Shown one piece after another: positions 7,866 through 16,334 of a stretch of 44,602 nt of DNA. The notes below the pieces were generated by a model. The model did not search any database. It saw nothing but the letters and a program-made list of their open reading frames with translations, and was not told the origin of the DNA. The translations under genes and the position numbers were made by a program. The stretch spans positions 1 to 44,602 of the forward strand of contig BNUX01000015.1 in NCBI GenBank assembly GCA_025997675.1, in the 5' to 3' direction. This DNA is from Spirochaetia bacterium (GTDB taxonomy: Bacteria > Spirochaetota > Spirochaetia > Treponematales > Breznakiellaceae). Each line of letters starts with the position of its first letter. Within the stretch, counting starts at the first letter, position 1.

Positions 7866-9237
7866 AAGAACGTTAACCGACACTATTACGGCGCCGGTAA
7901 AAGAAACGGATCCCCTGCTGCTACGGGGGTGGAATATATTGAATGTGTACGCAAAGGCCACCGGGGCCATTGCCTGTATCCTTGACCAGGATTTTCTCCC
8001 CATCCGGGAATCCCTTCCCCTGGTTCTGGGCAGGACGAATATCTGTATAAATTACTGTCGTAAATATTTCGGGGACCCCTGCGCCATAGATAAGATTTCC
8101 GATTTACGCTCATCCCCCTGTAATACGATGCACATCAACGCTATTAAGGAGGCCCACCACTTCGGGGGTTCCTATATCTATATGTGCGAACTGGGCTTTA
8201 TGTTCTGGACCAGTCCCCTCTATTCAAACGGGCGGTTTTCCGGGGCACTGGTCGGCTCAGGGTTCATTGGCATTGATAGCGATGAAACCTTGGATGCTAT
8301 GGACGCCATGAGCCGGGGGACCGTGTCCCGGGAAGAACTGGCGGAAAAACTGGCGCTATTCCCCAGGGGAGAACCGGAACGGATAAAATCCCTGGCAGAA
8401 TTACTGCTGATATGCGCCTGCTCCCTTTCCACCGGACCCGGTGAGGACGGCGGACGGCGGACGCGCCGGCAGACAGAATTACTGAAGGACCGGAAACATC
8501 AAAGCCGGAATTCTTCCGACGCCCTGGTTTCCGCCTATTCCATAGACAAGGAGCGGATGCTTCTGGCGGCCCTGCGGAGAGGGGACAATGAGGCGGGCCG
8601 GAAGATACTCAAGGAGCTTCTGGGAATTCTCTTTTTTTCAAGCGCCGCCCCCTTTAAGTTCATCCGGTTCCGGGCAATAGAACTGGTGGTCCTCCTTTCC
8701 CGTGCGGCCATGGGACCGGGCGCCGGAAATCAAAAGCCCGCAGATGATGCGCTGCTGGAAACAAACAACCGGTATCTCCGGCGCATCCAGGGGGCAAAAA
8801 CCATAGAGGAACTGACGGATGTGCTGTATATCATTGTGGAACGCATGTCCACGCAGATATTTTCCTTCCAGGGGGTGCGGCACGCATCGGCGCTGCGGAG
8901 GGCCGAACGGTTTATCTGGGAAAACTACACCCGGAAAATAAGCCTCCGGGAGATTGCCGGCGCGGGGGGACTATCGGCGCCCTATTTCAGCACCATCTTT
9001 AAGGAAGAAATGGGGGAGAACCTTTCGGCCTACCTGAACCGCCTGCGGGTGGAGAAGGCCGGGTATATGCTCACCGAAACGAATTTGACCCTGAGTGAAA
9101 TTGCGTCATCCTGCGGCTTTGAGGATCAGAGCTGGTTCTCGAAAATATTTAAAAACTATACCGGCATCAGCCCGGGGAAATACCGCGGACAGGGCGGGGC
9201 CGGTAATGAGGAGATATGGTATGGTCAATTTAAGTGA
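7858..9237 (+). CDS. AraC-family regulator with PocR ligand-binding domain (copy 2)
   Basis: This paralogue of the preceding gene has the same order: a PocR-type domain (ICINYCRKY, SSPCNTMHINAI, GGSYIYMCELGFMFWTSPL) and a C-terminal AraC DNA-binding region nearly identical to copy 1. That includes the shared string SCGFEDQSWFSKIFKNYTG. The sensory domains differ far more than the DNA-binding domains, so both probably bind the same sites while sensing different or modified ligands. ATG 7858 overlaps the stop of copy 1 and has AAGGA 12 bases upstream. ATG 7846 directly abuts that AAGGA and is less likely. The 3' end overlaps the corrinoid-type gene by 17 bases. Confidence 0.9.
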   Translation: MSERTLTDTITAPVKETDPLLLRGWNILNVYAKATGAIACILDQDFLPIRESLPLVLGRTNICINYCRKYFGDPCAIDKISDLRSSPCNTMHINAIKEAHHFGGSYIYMCELGFMFWTSPLYSNGRFSGALVGSGFIGIDSDETLDAMDAMSRGTVSREELAEKLALFPRGEPERIKSLAELLLICACSLSTGPGEDGGRRTRRQTELLKDRKHQSRNSSDALVSAYSIDKERMLLAALRRGDNEAGRKILKELLGILFFSSAAPFKFIRFRAIELVVLLSRAAMGPGAGNQKPADDALLETNNRYLRRIQGAKTIEELTDVLYIIVERMSTQIFSFQGVRHASALRRAERFIWENYTRKISLREIAGAGGLSAPYFSTIFKEEMGENLSAYLNRLRVEKAGYMLTETNLTLSEIASSCGFEDQSWFSKIFKNYTGISPGKYRGQGGAGNEEIWYGQFK

Positions 9238-9871
9238 TATTTCGCAGAGCCTCCAGTCGGGGAAGGCGGGGGAAACGTCGGCTTTAATAGCCCGGGCTAT
9301 TAAAGAAAATTACAGCATCGACAGTATTATTAAGCAGGGATTGATTCCCGGCATGCACGCGGTGACCGATAGGTATAAGCGGAAGGAGATCTTCCGCCCG
9401 GAACTGCTGGTTGCCGAGCGGGCTATGAACTTAGGCATCAGGCTCCTGCGTCAGACATTCGTAACTGCCGGAAACTTCATCGGCAAGGACACGGGCACAG
9501 TAATTATCGGTGCGGTGAAGGGTGACCACCGGGGCATCGAAAAAAATCTTATGGCGGTTACCATGGAAGGTCTGGGGCTGCGGGTAATAGACCTTGGTGC
9601 GGGAGTTTCCCCGGAACGGTTTATTGAAGCGGCGATTGCGGAAAAGGCGCGGGTCATCCTCTGCACCGCAAACCTGCCCGCCGTCATGGGCCAGCTTAAA
9701 CTGGTGGTTCATGCCGCCGTTTCATCGGGTATCCGGAACCGCGTTACCATCATGGTTTCCGGGGTTCCGGTAACGGAGAAGTACTGCCGCGCCATTGGTG
9801 CGGATTCTTACGCCAGGGATGCGGTGGCTGCGGCGGAGATGGCGGGGGAGATTTGCGGATTGACATTTTGA
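9221..9871 (+). CDS. Corrinoid (B12)-binding protein of the methyltransferase type, with altered ligand motif
   Basis: This 216-residue protein has the two-part fold of MtbC/MttC/MetH-type corrinoid proteins: an N-terminal helical cap (GLIPGMHAVTDRYKRKEIF, then PELLVAERAM) and a C-terminal Rossmann-like B12 domain (TVIIGAVKGD..., GLRVIDLGAGVSPERFI, VTIMVSGVPVT). The usual D-x-H-x-x-G signature reads GDHRGIEKN (101-109). The His sits one place early and Arg occupies the cobalt-ligand position, so normal His-on binding is doubtful. ATG 9221 has a GAGGAG ribosome binding site; an upstream frame extension inside the AraC gene is rejected. Overlap with the PocR-AraC gene suggests a sensor or accessory role more than a catalytic one. 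No partner methyltransferase is nearby. Confidence 0.82.
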   Translation: MVNLSDISQSLQSGKAGETSALIARAIKENYSIDSIIKQGLIPGMHAVTDRYKRKEIFRPELLVAERAMNLGIRLLRQTFVTAGNFIGKDTGTVIIGAVKGDHRGIEKNLMAVTMEGLGLRVIDLGAGVSPERFIEAAIAEKARVILCTANLPAVMGQLKLVVHAAVSSGIRNRVTIMVSGVPVTEKYCRAIGADSYARDAVAAAEMAGEICGLTF

Positions 9872-9906
9872 AATCGCCTCAGCATACTGTGTTGCAGGAG
9901 GACCTA

Positions 9907-10617
9907 ATGAAACGCCGATTTATTTTTATACCTGTTGTCATAGCGCTTGCGCTTTTGGGCTGCGCTACCACCGCAAGCGTCGGATTTACCCCTGAGGATC
10001 CGTATCAAGCGGCGGTTTTTGACGCAATGATAGCGGAACCGGACGAAATAATGCCGCTTGTAACCCTCAGTAAGGATGATCCGCTTACAACGTGGAAGGA
10101 CGGGAAGGTTCTGCTCCTTACCTACCACCGCTATCCCGATTCCTACATTGCCGGAGAGGACTATGAGACGAAATACGGCGAAGTGTGGACATTCACGGAC
10201 AAGGAAGTGATCGCATGGTTCAAGGATAATAGTGCGGGGGTTTCCGATTGGCCGACCCGGTTTAAGCAGCTCCTTGGTTTACCCGGGGATCGAGAATACA
10301 CCCATGTCACCGCAATGTGGGTAAATCCTGCGGATGTTCACCGTCCCGCTTTTGAGCGCGATAGTACCAAGCCGGTTACGGATGTAAAGCTGCCCGGGGA
10401 TGTTGATCCGGATTTTAAGGAATGGTTTAATGGCAACATCATCTGGTCCTATTTTGATTCTGCCTGGCCGTGGACACGCCTGGGGTATACCTACGATTGG
10501 GCAGACAACGGCAGGGAATACGGGCTCTCGGAATTCCTTGTCAAAAAAAACGCAACGGTTCAGGTTGAATGGACCAAGACCGCCGGCGAATTTGTGGGGT
10601 GGTTAGGCTCACAATAG
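9907..10617 (+). CDS. Predicted lipoprotein of unknown function
   Basis: I do not recognise this family. It has 236 residues. The N-terminus MKRRFIFIPVVIALALLGC is a lipoprotein signal peptide with lipobox ALLGC, so the mature protein should be anchored to a membrane through Cys19. The rest is soluble and rich in aromatic residues (Trp, Tyr), with no repeats. ATG 9907 follows a good GGAGG ribosome binding site; the frame is open upstream but lacks one. It lies 35 bases after the corrinoid-type gene, and its stop directly abuts the start of the STAS gene. It is therefore probably co-transcribed with both. Confidence 0.75.
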   Translation: MKRRFIFIPVVIALALLGCATTASVGFTPEDPYQAAVFDAMIAEPDEIMPLVTLSKDDPLTTWKDGKVLLLTYHRYPDSYIAGEDYETKYGEVWTFTDKEVIAWFKDNSAGVSDWPTRFKQLLGLPGDREYTHVTAMWVNPADVHRPAFERDSTKPVTDVKLPGDVDPDFKEWFNGNIIWSYFDSAWPWTRLGYTYDWADNGREYGLSEFLVKKNATVQVEWTKTAGEFVGWLGSQ

Positions 10618-10917
10618 ATGGAAGTAGTTAAAACAAGTACGGATATAAGTATTACTCTGGCAATAAGCGGCAAGCTCAGCGCCGCCACGGCGGAAGAATT
10701 CGGCGCGGCCCTTGATGCTGCGGCGGAGGAGACCGGGGCTCTGGTTCTGGATTTCGCGGGGGTCACCTACCTGGCATCTGCGGGGCTGCGGGTCCTTATC
10801 GGGGTTAACAAGAAGCTCAAGTCAAAAAACGGCAGCCTCCTTATCCTTCATGCGGCGGAAGCCGTTCAGGAGATCTTTGAAATTACCGGGTTGGACGATG
10901 TCTTTGACATTCAGTAA
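10618..10917 (+). CDS. STAS-domain anti-sigma factor antagonist
   Basis: This 99-residue single STAS domain is of the SpoIIAA/RsbV type. The conserved phospho-acceptor region reads TYLASAGLRVL, with Ser54 as the likely phosphorylated residue, preceded by the strand ALVLDFAGV. Such proteins bind a HATPase anti-sigma or kinase partner and are switched by phosphorylation. The partner gene starts inside its 3' end at 10898. A PP2C-type phosphatase that could reset the switch is encoded at 18464. ATG 10618 follows the stop of the lipoprotein gene with no gap. Confidence 0.88.
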   Translation: MEVVKTSTDISITLAISGKLSAATAEEFGAALDAAAEETGALVLDFAGVTYLASAGLRVLIGVNKKLKSKNGSLLILHAAEAVQEIFEITGLDDVFDIQ

Positions 10918-11323
10918 GGAACTCCGCCTGCCTGCCCGGCTGGAGGAACTGGAAAGCCTCCAGGCTCTGGTGGAGGAATTTCTGGAGCACGAAGGCTATG
11001 GTCCCAAAATATGCAACCAGGTCTCGGTGGTAACCGAGGAACTTTTCGTCAACATTACCCGCTATGCCTATGACGGCAAAAATGGGGAAGCCCTGGTGCG
11101 CATCGGGGTGGAACTGCCTTTCCTCACCCTCCAGTTTGAAGATACGGGTAAGCCCTTTAACCCTCTGGATCAGCCTCCCCCGGATACCAATGCGTCCCTG
11201 GAGGACCGGCCCTCAGGCGGGCTGGGTATCTACCTTACCATGAAGATGATGGATGAGGTACACTATGAGCGTATCGACGGAAAAAACTGTTTGACCATCC
11301 GAAAAAAGATCGAGGGTAAGTAA
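10898..11323 (+). CDS. RsbW-like HATPase anti-sigma factor / serine kinase
   Basis: This 141-residue GHKL ATPase is of the anti-sigma type. The N box is VTEELFVNITRYAYDG with Asn52, the G1 box is FEDTGKPFNP and the G2 box is GGLGIYLTMKMMDEV. In the RsbW/SpoIIAB family these bind ATP, phosphorylate the STAS antagonist and sequester a sigma factor or other target. ATG 10898 overlaps the STAS gene by 20 bases, which favours equal synthesis of the pair. No sigma factor is encoded nearby, so the target is unknown. A longer upstream frame exists but would only run antisense-free through STAS codons in another frame, so it is rejected. The next, truncated gene begins one base after its stop. Confidence 0.88.
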   Translation: MSLTFSKELRLPARLEELESLQALVEEFLEHEGYGPKICNQVSVVTEELFVNITRYAYDGKNGEALVRIGVELPFLTLQFEDTGKPFNPLDQPPPDTNASLEDRPSGGLGIYLTMKMMDEVHYERIDGKNCLTIRKKIEGK

Positions 11324-11324
11324 A

Positions 11325-11564
11325 TTGGCAGAAAGTATTTTTCGCAGGGAAAGTTTGGATCATGTTTCTTCTCCGGAACAGCTATACGATTATATCCGGG
11401 TATCCAATCCGCCCATGTGGGTAGTCCTGGCCGCGATCCTGCTGCTTTTGGTTGCGGGAACTTCCGGCGAAGCTTCCTTTTCCAATGGGGGGACCTTTCT
11501 GCAGGTAAGGATCACCACCGCCCGGACTCGTCCCCTGGATTTTATTTTTAATCCCAACCGGTAA
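11325..11564 (+). pseudogene. Truncated N-terminus of an NHLM-type HlyD-like secretion protein
   Basis: These 79 codons start at TTG 11325. The first part (SIFRRESLDHVSSPEQL, then YIRVSNPPMWVVLAAILLLLVAG) is the characteristic cytoplasmic start and single membrane helix of the HlyD-like adaptor in NHLM bacteriocin export systems. In that family the chain continues into a periplasmic adaptor of several hundred residues. Here it departs after the helix (about 11460) into 34 unrelated residues and a stop. It is most simply the scar of a deleted export cluster, still joined to the STAS/HATPase genes. A functional 79-residue membrane peptide is possible but less likely. Confidence 0.62.
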
Positions 11565-11566
11565 TC

Positions 11567-12436
11567 ATGGCAAAGAAAAATCACCGTCCGATTCTGTACA
11601 GGAAACCCCGCATGCCGGGACCGGGCTTTGTTCCCTATCTGATTCCGGTTCTTTTGAGTCTGCTGCTCTTCAGCTTTTGTGCAGCGGGTCCGCAAAGGCA
11701 GACATCACAAAGGAGTATCGCTGCCTGGTCATATACGGGAGACACGGGACCGGCCTACTGGCATACCCTGGACAGCGCATACCGTATTGCCGCCGAAGGG
11801 CAGGCGCAGTCCCCCATCAATATCGATACCTCATTCCTTATTGTGCCTCAATCCGGTTACCTTGCGCCGGCCTTTAATTACACCGAAACTGATTATGTGC
11901 TGGAAAACAACGGCCATACCATTGAGCTTATTCCCGAAAACGGGAATAATCATATCAATCTTGATGGTATCGATTATGTGTTGCAGCAGTTTCATTTTCA
12001 TTCCCCCAGCGAGCACCGGATTGACGGTAAAAGTTTTGATCTGGAAGTTCACTTTGTGCATAAAGACCATGATGGTAATGTTACGGTAGCGGGGATACTG
12101 TTTAATGAAGGGGCGGAAAACAACATTTTGAAAGAACTCTTTGCGGTCCTGGAAAAGAAAGGGCTCGCCGCAGGGGCAAGGGTAAAACCGGAGGCCCCCC
12201 TCAACCCGGCAAAACTTTTTGCCATCGGTATTGACGGCAGAGCCGTTCCCCTGTACCGCTATAACGGATCCTTGACCACCCCGCCCTGTACCGAAGGGGT
12301 AAAGTGGTGTATCTCCTCCCTGCCGCAGGAACTGTCAAAGGCCCAGCTTGCAGCCTTTCGTTCGCTTTATTACGGGAACAACCGGCCCGTGCAGGATCTG
12401 CACGGCCGCCTTGTTTTCATGGGATTGCCCTTCTAA
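11567..12436 (+). CDS. Alpha-class carbonic anhydrase, exported
   Basis: This zinc enzyme interconverts CO2 and bicarbonate. The alpha-class hallmarks are all present: QSPINIDT near residue 81, zinc ligands His143 and His145 in QFHFHSPSEH, His162 in LEVHFVH, the SLTTPPC loop (235-241) with the gatekeeping Thr, and a His117 in NNGHTIEL that matches the proton shuttle. A hydrophobic segment at about 21-40 ending SFCAAG is a signal peptide or possible lipobox, so the enzyme should act in the periplasm or at the envelope. The chain has 289 residues, normal for bacterial members. ATG 11567 lacks a clear ribosome binding site; ATG 11612 is an alternative. It lies two bases after the truncated secretion-protein gene. 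Confidence 0.93.
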   Translation: MAKKNHRPILYRKPRMPGPGFVPYLIPVLLSLLLFSFCAAGPQRQTSQRSIAAWSYTGDTGPAYWHTLDSAYRIAAEGQAQSPINIDTSFLIVPQSGYLAPAFNYTETDYVLENNGHTIELIPENGNNHINLDGIDYVLQQFHFHSPSEHRIDGKSFDLEVHFVHKDHDGNVTVAGILFNEGAENNILKELFAVLEKKGLAAGARVKPEAPLNPAKLFAIGIDGRAVPLYRYNGSLTTPPCTEGVKWCISSLPQELSKAQLAAFRSLYYGNNRPVQDLHGRLVFMGLPF

Positions 12437-13064
12437 AGGCGAGCCGTTCCTCCGGAGGCGCCTCTGGGTTTAATGTATTTTTGATAAATGGTTTCAATCA
12501 CCACAGAAATCGCGTTGTCCCCCGGGAAACACCGTCCGCCTCGGCGCATTTAAGGTTTACCGGGATGGTCGCCGCCGAGGACTGGGTCCCGATTGCGGAA
12601 AGGTAACCGGGGATCTGGTTTTTCATCAGTATAAAAGGATTTTTTTTGCTGATTGTCCCGGCTGCCAGGAACATAACCAGAAGATATGACAGGTGCAGGA
12701 TGATCACCGTCAGGAAGACCTTCCACAGTAAATTTAGAATGGTGAAGGTTTGGCCGCTCACGGTCATGTTTATGAAGGTTCCGCAGATATAAAGGGGTAA
12801 CAGGGGAATAATCGCCGTTTTCAGCACCGAGTTGATGACGGCTGAAAAATTAGCAATAGGTTCGTAGAGGGCGTTCATCTTTTCCCGTGCGGCGCTCATA
12901 AAATTGGGAAAGAGGTTGATGGCCACGGTAAACGCGGTGGAGCCGCAAATAAGGGAAGACGTGTAGGCAATTCCCCCGGTAATCCCCAGCAGTTTCCCCG
13001 CCCCCTGGGACAGGTCGGCGATAATCAGCCTGCTGACTAATCCGAGTTTGATTTTCTTTGCCAT
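12433..13064 (-). pseudogene. Degraded dicarboxylate/amino acid:cation symporter (DAACS family)
   Basis: This remnant belongs to a GltP/DctA-like sodium or proton symporter, normally about 400 residues. The start KKIKLGLVSRLIIA is joined directly to ADLSQGAGKLLGITG, skipping about 60 residues that carry the first helices in intact members. The middle is good (ITGGIAYTSSLICG, then TISKKNPFILMKN and IGTQSSAATIPVNLKCAE). After CAEADGVS the frame is lost. A C-terminal piece, GDNAISVVIETIYQKYIKP, resumes in another frame, so roughly 180 residues with the substrate-binding hairpins are gone. Two deletions, one with a frameshift, make it non-functional. Its 3' end meets the carbonic anhydrase gene tail to tail. 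Confidence 0.82.
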
Positions 13065-13114
13065 GTTTTCCTCTCATGGTTTATAGTATCATAGGAGCGG
13101 AAATTAAAACAGGG

Positions 13115-13144
13115 CTGTAATAAACGGCGTTCCTGTGGTAATAT
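13115..13144 (+). promoter_or_regulatory. Promoter-like element upstream of the C69 peptidase (shared with 17408)
   Basis: CTGTAA (13115-13120), an 18-base spacer and TAATAT (13139-13144) lie 32 bases before ATG 13177. The stretch TGTAATAAACGGCGTTCC and the following GGTAATATA recur almost unchanged upstream of the GNAT gene at 17446, so the spacer itself is conserved. This suggests a shared promoter or operator, or a small dispersed repeat. Confidence 0.55.
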
Positions 13145-13176
13145 ACCGGTGATACTTTATTACAACGAGGTAATTT

Positions 13177-14991
13177 ATGCGAAAAATCAGACTTGCTGCT
13201 CTGGTCCTTGTCATGAGCCTTATCGGATTTGATTCCCTGTCACCCTGCACAACTACCATAGTGACAAGGGGCGCCTCCGCCGACGGCAGCGTCATGGTCA
13301 GCCATTCGGACGACGGCCACCTGGGAGCCGATTCCAGCATCATCTATGTGGGGCGGGCGCCCATTGACCGGAACGGAAGCCGCGCCGTGTACCCTTTTGC
13401 GGGGGCCCTGGGTGTAATGCCGGAATACAACTCATTTGCAATCCCTCGCCTCGCAACGGATGACGGGGCTCCGGGCTACCGGCATCCGGGAGTTCCCCGC
13501 ACCATCCCTATCGGCAGTGTTCCCTACAGCGATATTCTGGATTTTTTAGGCGAAGCCAATCGCCGTACTACCTATGCGTACCTTGACTGCAATTACAGCA
13601 TTGCCAATGAATGGGGGGTGATGTTCGGCGAATGTACCAACGGTTCCAAGGCAAGCCACAACCCGGTGCCGGACAAGCGCATCTTTTATTCGAGCGATCT
13701 TGCCAGGGTAGCCCTTGAAAACTGCAAGACCGCCCGTTCCGCCGTCCTCCTCATGGGGCATCTCATAGACACCTACGGCTATTGGGGAACCGGCGAAACA
13801 CTCCCGGTGGCCGATGCGGAAGAGGCATGGGTTTTTGAAATGGCGCCGGTGAGCGAAGATTATACAAAAGCGGGCGGCCTCTGGGTTGCCCAGCGCGTTC
13901 CCGATGGCGAATTTTTTATAGCCGCAAATGAATTCCGCATCCGCGAAATTGATCCGGCGGAACGCAACCGGACCCTGCTCTACGGGGATAATCTTTTTGA
14001 TGTCGCCCGTGATCTGGGCTGGTATACGGTAACGGATAAAAAGTCAGGACTCATGGATTGGCTTGCAACGGTCAGCCTTGGGGAATACAGCCATCCCTAC
14101 TATTCCCTCCGCCGGGTGTGGCGGGGCCTGTCCCTTGCGGCTCCTTCGCTGAACCTCGATCCCTGGGTGCAGGATGGGCTTACCAGGGATTATCCCTTTT
14201 CCGTCAGGCCCGATAAAAAACTGACCCTTGGGGATATCCGCAGCCTGCACCGCGACCACTATGCGGAAACCGAATTTGATCTCACCAAAGGCGCGGCCGC
14301 CGGTCCCTGGGGAAACCCGAACCGCTATCTGGGAACAAATGATCCCGCCGGGGATGTGGCCGACCCCAACAGGGAACGGTTAGGCGCCTGGGAACGTCCC
14401 ATCGGTGTATACTATACCAACGTGACCTATATCAATCAGCTGCACCCGGCTTTGCCCTATCCCATAAATATCATTTCATGGATTGCCCTTAACGCCCCTT
14501 CGGAATCGGTTTTTGTACCCTTTGCAATTGCGGAAATACCGCCTATGTACGAAGCCTATGATTCGGGAGTTTACAATATGGAAGGACAGGCCTGGCAGAT
14601 ATACAATCTGGTTGGGGAGTATGTGAACCTGCGCTACAATTCCATGATACGCACTATCAACAGGGCGCAAAAGGAAAACGAGGAAGCCTCCGTCAGGCTG
14701 GTAAGGGAACTACAACAAATGCTTTCTCCCCTGGCAAAGGAAAATCCCGAAGAGGCCCTTGCCCGGCTTAAGCTGGTGCTTAACGCAAACGCCGTAACGA
14801 TTCACCGCAACTGGAAGCTGCTCTTTGAGGACCTGGTGTTAAGTTATAATCAGGGTGAGGTGAACCTGGCCCCGCCGGGGGAAGAGCGCCGTCTTGGAAA
14901 AACCCGTTACCCCGACAGCTGGCTGGAAGGTACCGATTATTACCGGGGTCCCACAACCTACAAAAAGAAAACCGGCTATGATGAGGACTGA
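13177..14991 (+). CDS. C69-family (PepD-like) peptidase, exported
   Basis: This 604-residue peptidase belongs to the N-terminal-nucleophile dipeptidase family C69 (U34). A signal peptide (about residues 1-20) is followed by Cys24 in SPCTTTIVTRGASADGS, where the family's nucleophile is exposed after autoprocessing. Other family stretches include MVSHSDDGH, GYWGTGETLPVADAEEAW and a central NYSIANEWGVMFGECT. It probably cleaves dipeptides or short peptides in the periplasm or outside the cell. The ribosome binding site GAGGT lies just upstream, and a promoter-like element lies at 13115-13144. The gene is convergent with the S41 protease, with only five bases between stops. The length is at the upper end for the family. 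Confidence 0.88.
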   Translation: MRKIRLAALVLVMSLIGFDSLSPCTTTIVTRGASADGSVMVSHSDDGHLGADSSIIYVGRAPIDRNGSRAVYPFAGALGVMPEYNSFAIPRLATDDGAPGYRHPGVPRTIPIGSVPYSDILDFLGEANRRTTYAYLDCNYSIANEWGVMFGECTNGSKASHNPVPDKRIFYSSDLARVALENCKTARSAVLLMGHLIDTYGYWGTGETLPVADAEEAWVFEMAPVSEDYTKAGGLWVAQRVPDGEFFIAANEFRIREIDPAERNRTLLYGDNLFDVARDLGWYTVTDKKSGLMDWLATVSLGEYSHPYYSLRRVWRGLSLAAPSLNLDPWVQDGLTRDYPFSVRPDKKLTLGDIRSLHRDHYAETEFDLTKGAAAGPWGNPNRYLGTNDPAGDVADPNRERLGAWERPIGVYYTNVTYINQLHPALPYPINIISWIALNAPSESVFVPFAIAEIPPMYEAYDSGVYNMEGQAWQIYNLVGEYVNLRYNSMIRTINRAQKENEEASVRLVRELQQMLSPLAKENPEEALARLKLVLNANAVTIHRNWKLLFEDLVLSYNQGEVNLAPPGEERRLGKTRYPDSWLEGTDYYRGPTTYKKKTGYDED

Positions 14992-14996
14992 AGATA

Positions 14997-16334
14997 TCAC
15001 AGCTTCGATTTTATATGTTGAACCGCCCGCTCAAACCACGGGTCCTTTGGGTTGGTGGCAGCATTAAACTGATTCCACTCGGCATCCCCAAAGGGCAGGG
15101 TTTCGTCCGGGGGTACCCCTATGCCTTCGTAGTTTTCGCCACGGACGCCCCGGGTTGCCCAGGCTGCAAAGGTAGCCTGCTTAACCAGATAGCTGCCTTT
15201 AAAGGCGCCTCCGCTCACCAGTAGGGGATTATTATCGCTTACACGCGGGCCGGTAGCGCCGTAGGTCCGCTTGCCCATGACATAGCCGTTAGGTAATTCC
15301 TTGATTCCCATGGGGGTAAATTCCCCACAGGAGATTGAAAATTCATTTACCAGGGCGACAACCGGTATGTTTGGATTCCTGGTCCTGAAATGTTCAGCGA
15401 CGGGCAAAATAGTAAAGGGTCCCCAGGGGGTATAATCAAGGCGCCCGGGACCGCTCTTTGACCGTATTTCTCCTATCTTAAGGGGTTTGTCAATAAGGGG
15501 GGCAAGAATCATGCCGACATCAGGGGCAGCGCCGCCGGTGTTCCCCCGCAAATCAAAAATAACACCCTTAACATTGGGATCTTCCGTTAAATCGGTCATA
15601 AATTGGTCTATTACCGGGCGGTAGGGCGAAGTCGTGTCAAAAAAATGTTGACTAAGGGCAAATTCGTTAAAGTAAAAATAGAGTATGTAATCCGGCCCGC
15701 TGCCTATGAGACAATGCCCGGTCGCGGCATTAAAGCCTCCCCTAACAGCAGCGGCGCTATCGTTAATTGTCGGAAACCACATAGCCGAGCCCGGGTCCAA
15801 CGTGGGCTTTATAACACGTTCAAACCAGTTGTCATATTTTTTTCCCGGATCTTCGCCAGGAACGGACCAACGGTAATCGAGAAATACCAGGTCATGTTCG
15901 CTATAATCCGGACGGCGCTTGACCCTTTCGCCTGCGGGTTGAAATATGTCTTCATCCCAAAAAATTATGGCCAAATGACCATCAGACAAATTCCTTGTCA
16001 TCTCCTTAATATAGCCTTTAGCTTCGTTCAGTTTAGTGTTCAGGGAGGCGTCGCCAAGATCCACTACACCCAGGGCTTCAAATTTCGGCCGGTACGTATC
16101 GTATACCCAATCCCAGTCAGTTGAATCGATATCCCAATACAGGTAGTGGTGATTCATGCCGGACCAGAAACTTTTGAACTCCAGAGAAAAATCCACTTTC
16201 CCGAACATTCCCGCGCCCATGTCATAATCCCCGGGGCGGTCCAGGTTAATGACCGGCCGGCAGGATGACAGAAACACCGCTATTCCAAAAAAAAGTACCC
16301 TCAATTTTGACACATTTCGTGTATCTTTCATCAT
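14997..16334 (-). CDS. S41-family protease-like lipoprotein
   Basis: This is a predicted tail-type serine protease related to S41/C-terminal processing peptidases (445 residues). A lipoprotein signal ends in FLSSC (Cys25), placing it at an envelope membrane. The catalytic half has GVIFDLRGNTGGAAPDVG (about 257-275), VVALVNEFSISCGEF (about 325-339) with the candidate nucleophilic Ser, and GKRTYGATG. No PDZ domain is evident. The ATG overlaps the stop of the upstream outer-membrane protein gene as ATGA, with GGAGG just before it. The two should therefore be made together, and the barrel protein may be a partner or substrate. Related proteins in gut bacteria are often annotated only as S41 family peptidases. 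Confidence 0.85.
   Translation of the reverse strand: MMKDTRNVSKLRVLFFGIAVFLSSCRPVINLDRPGDYDMGAGMFGKVDFSLEFKSFWSGMNHHYLYWDIDSTDWDWVYDTYRPKFEALGVVDLGDASLNTKLNEAKGYIKEMTRNLSDGHLAIIFWDEDIFQPAGERVKRRPDYSEHDLVFLDYRWSVPGEDPGKKYDNWFERVIKPTLDPGSAMWFPTINDSAAAVRGGFNAATGHCLIGSGPDYILYFYFNEFALSQHFFDTTSPYRPVIDQFMTDLTEDPNVKGVIFDLRGNTGGAAPDVGMILAPLIDKPLKIGEIRSKSGPGRLDYTPWGPFTILPVAEHFRTRNPNIPVVALVNEFSISCGEFTPMGIKELPNGYVMGKRTYGATGPRVSDNNPLLVSGGAFKGSYLVKQATFAAWATRGVRGENYEGIGVPPDETLPFGDAEWNQFNAATNPKDPWFERAVQHIKSKL

Noticed and set aside
9095..9220. Upstream extension of the corrinoid-type gene
   Set aside because: It overlaps AraC codons in another frame and lacks a ribosome binding site; ATG 9221 has GAGGAG.
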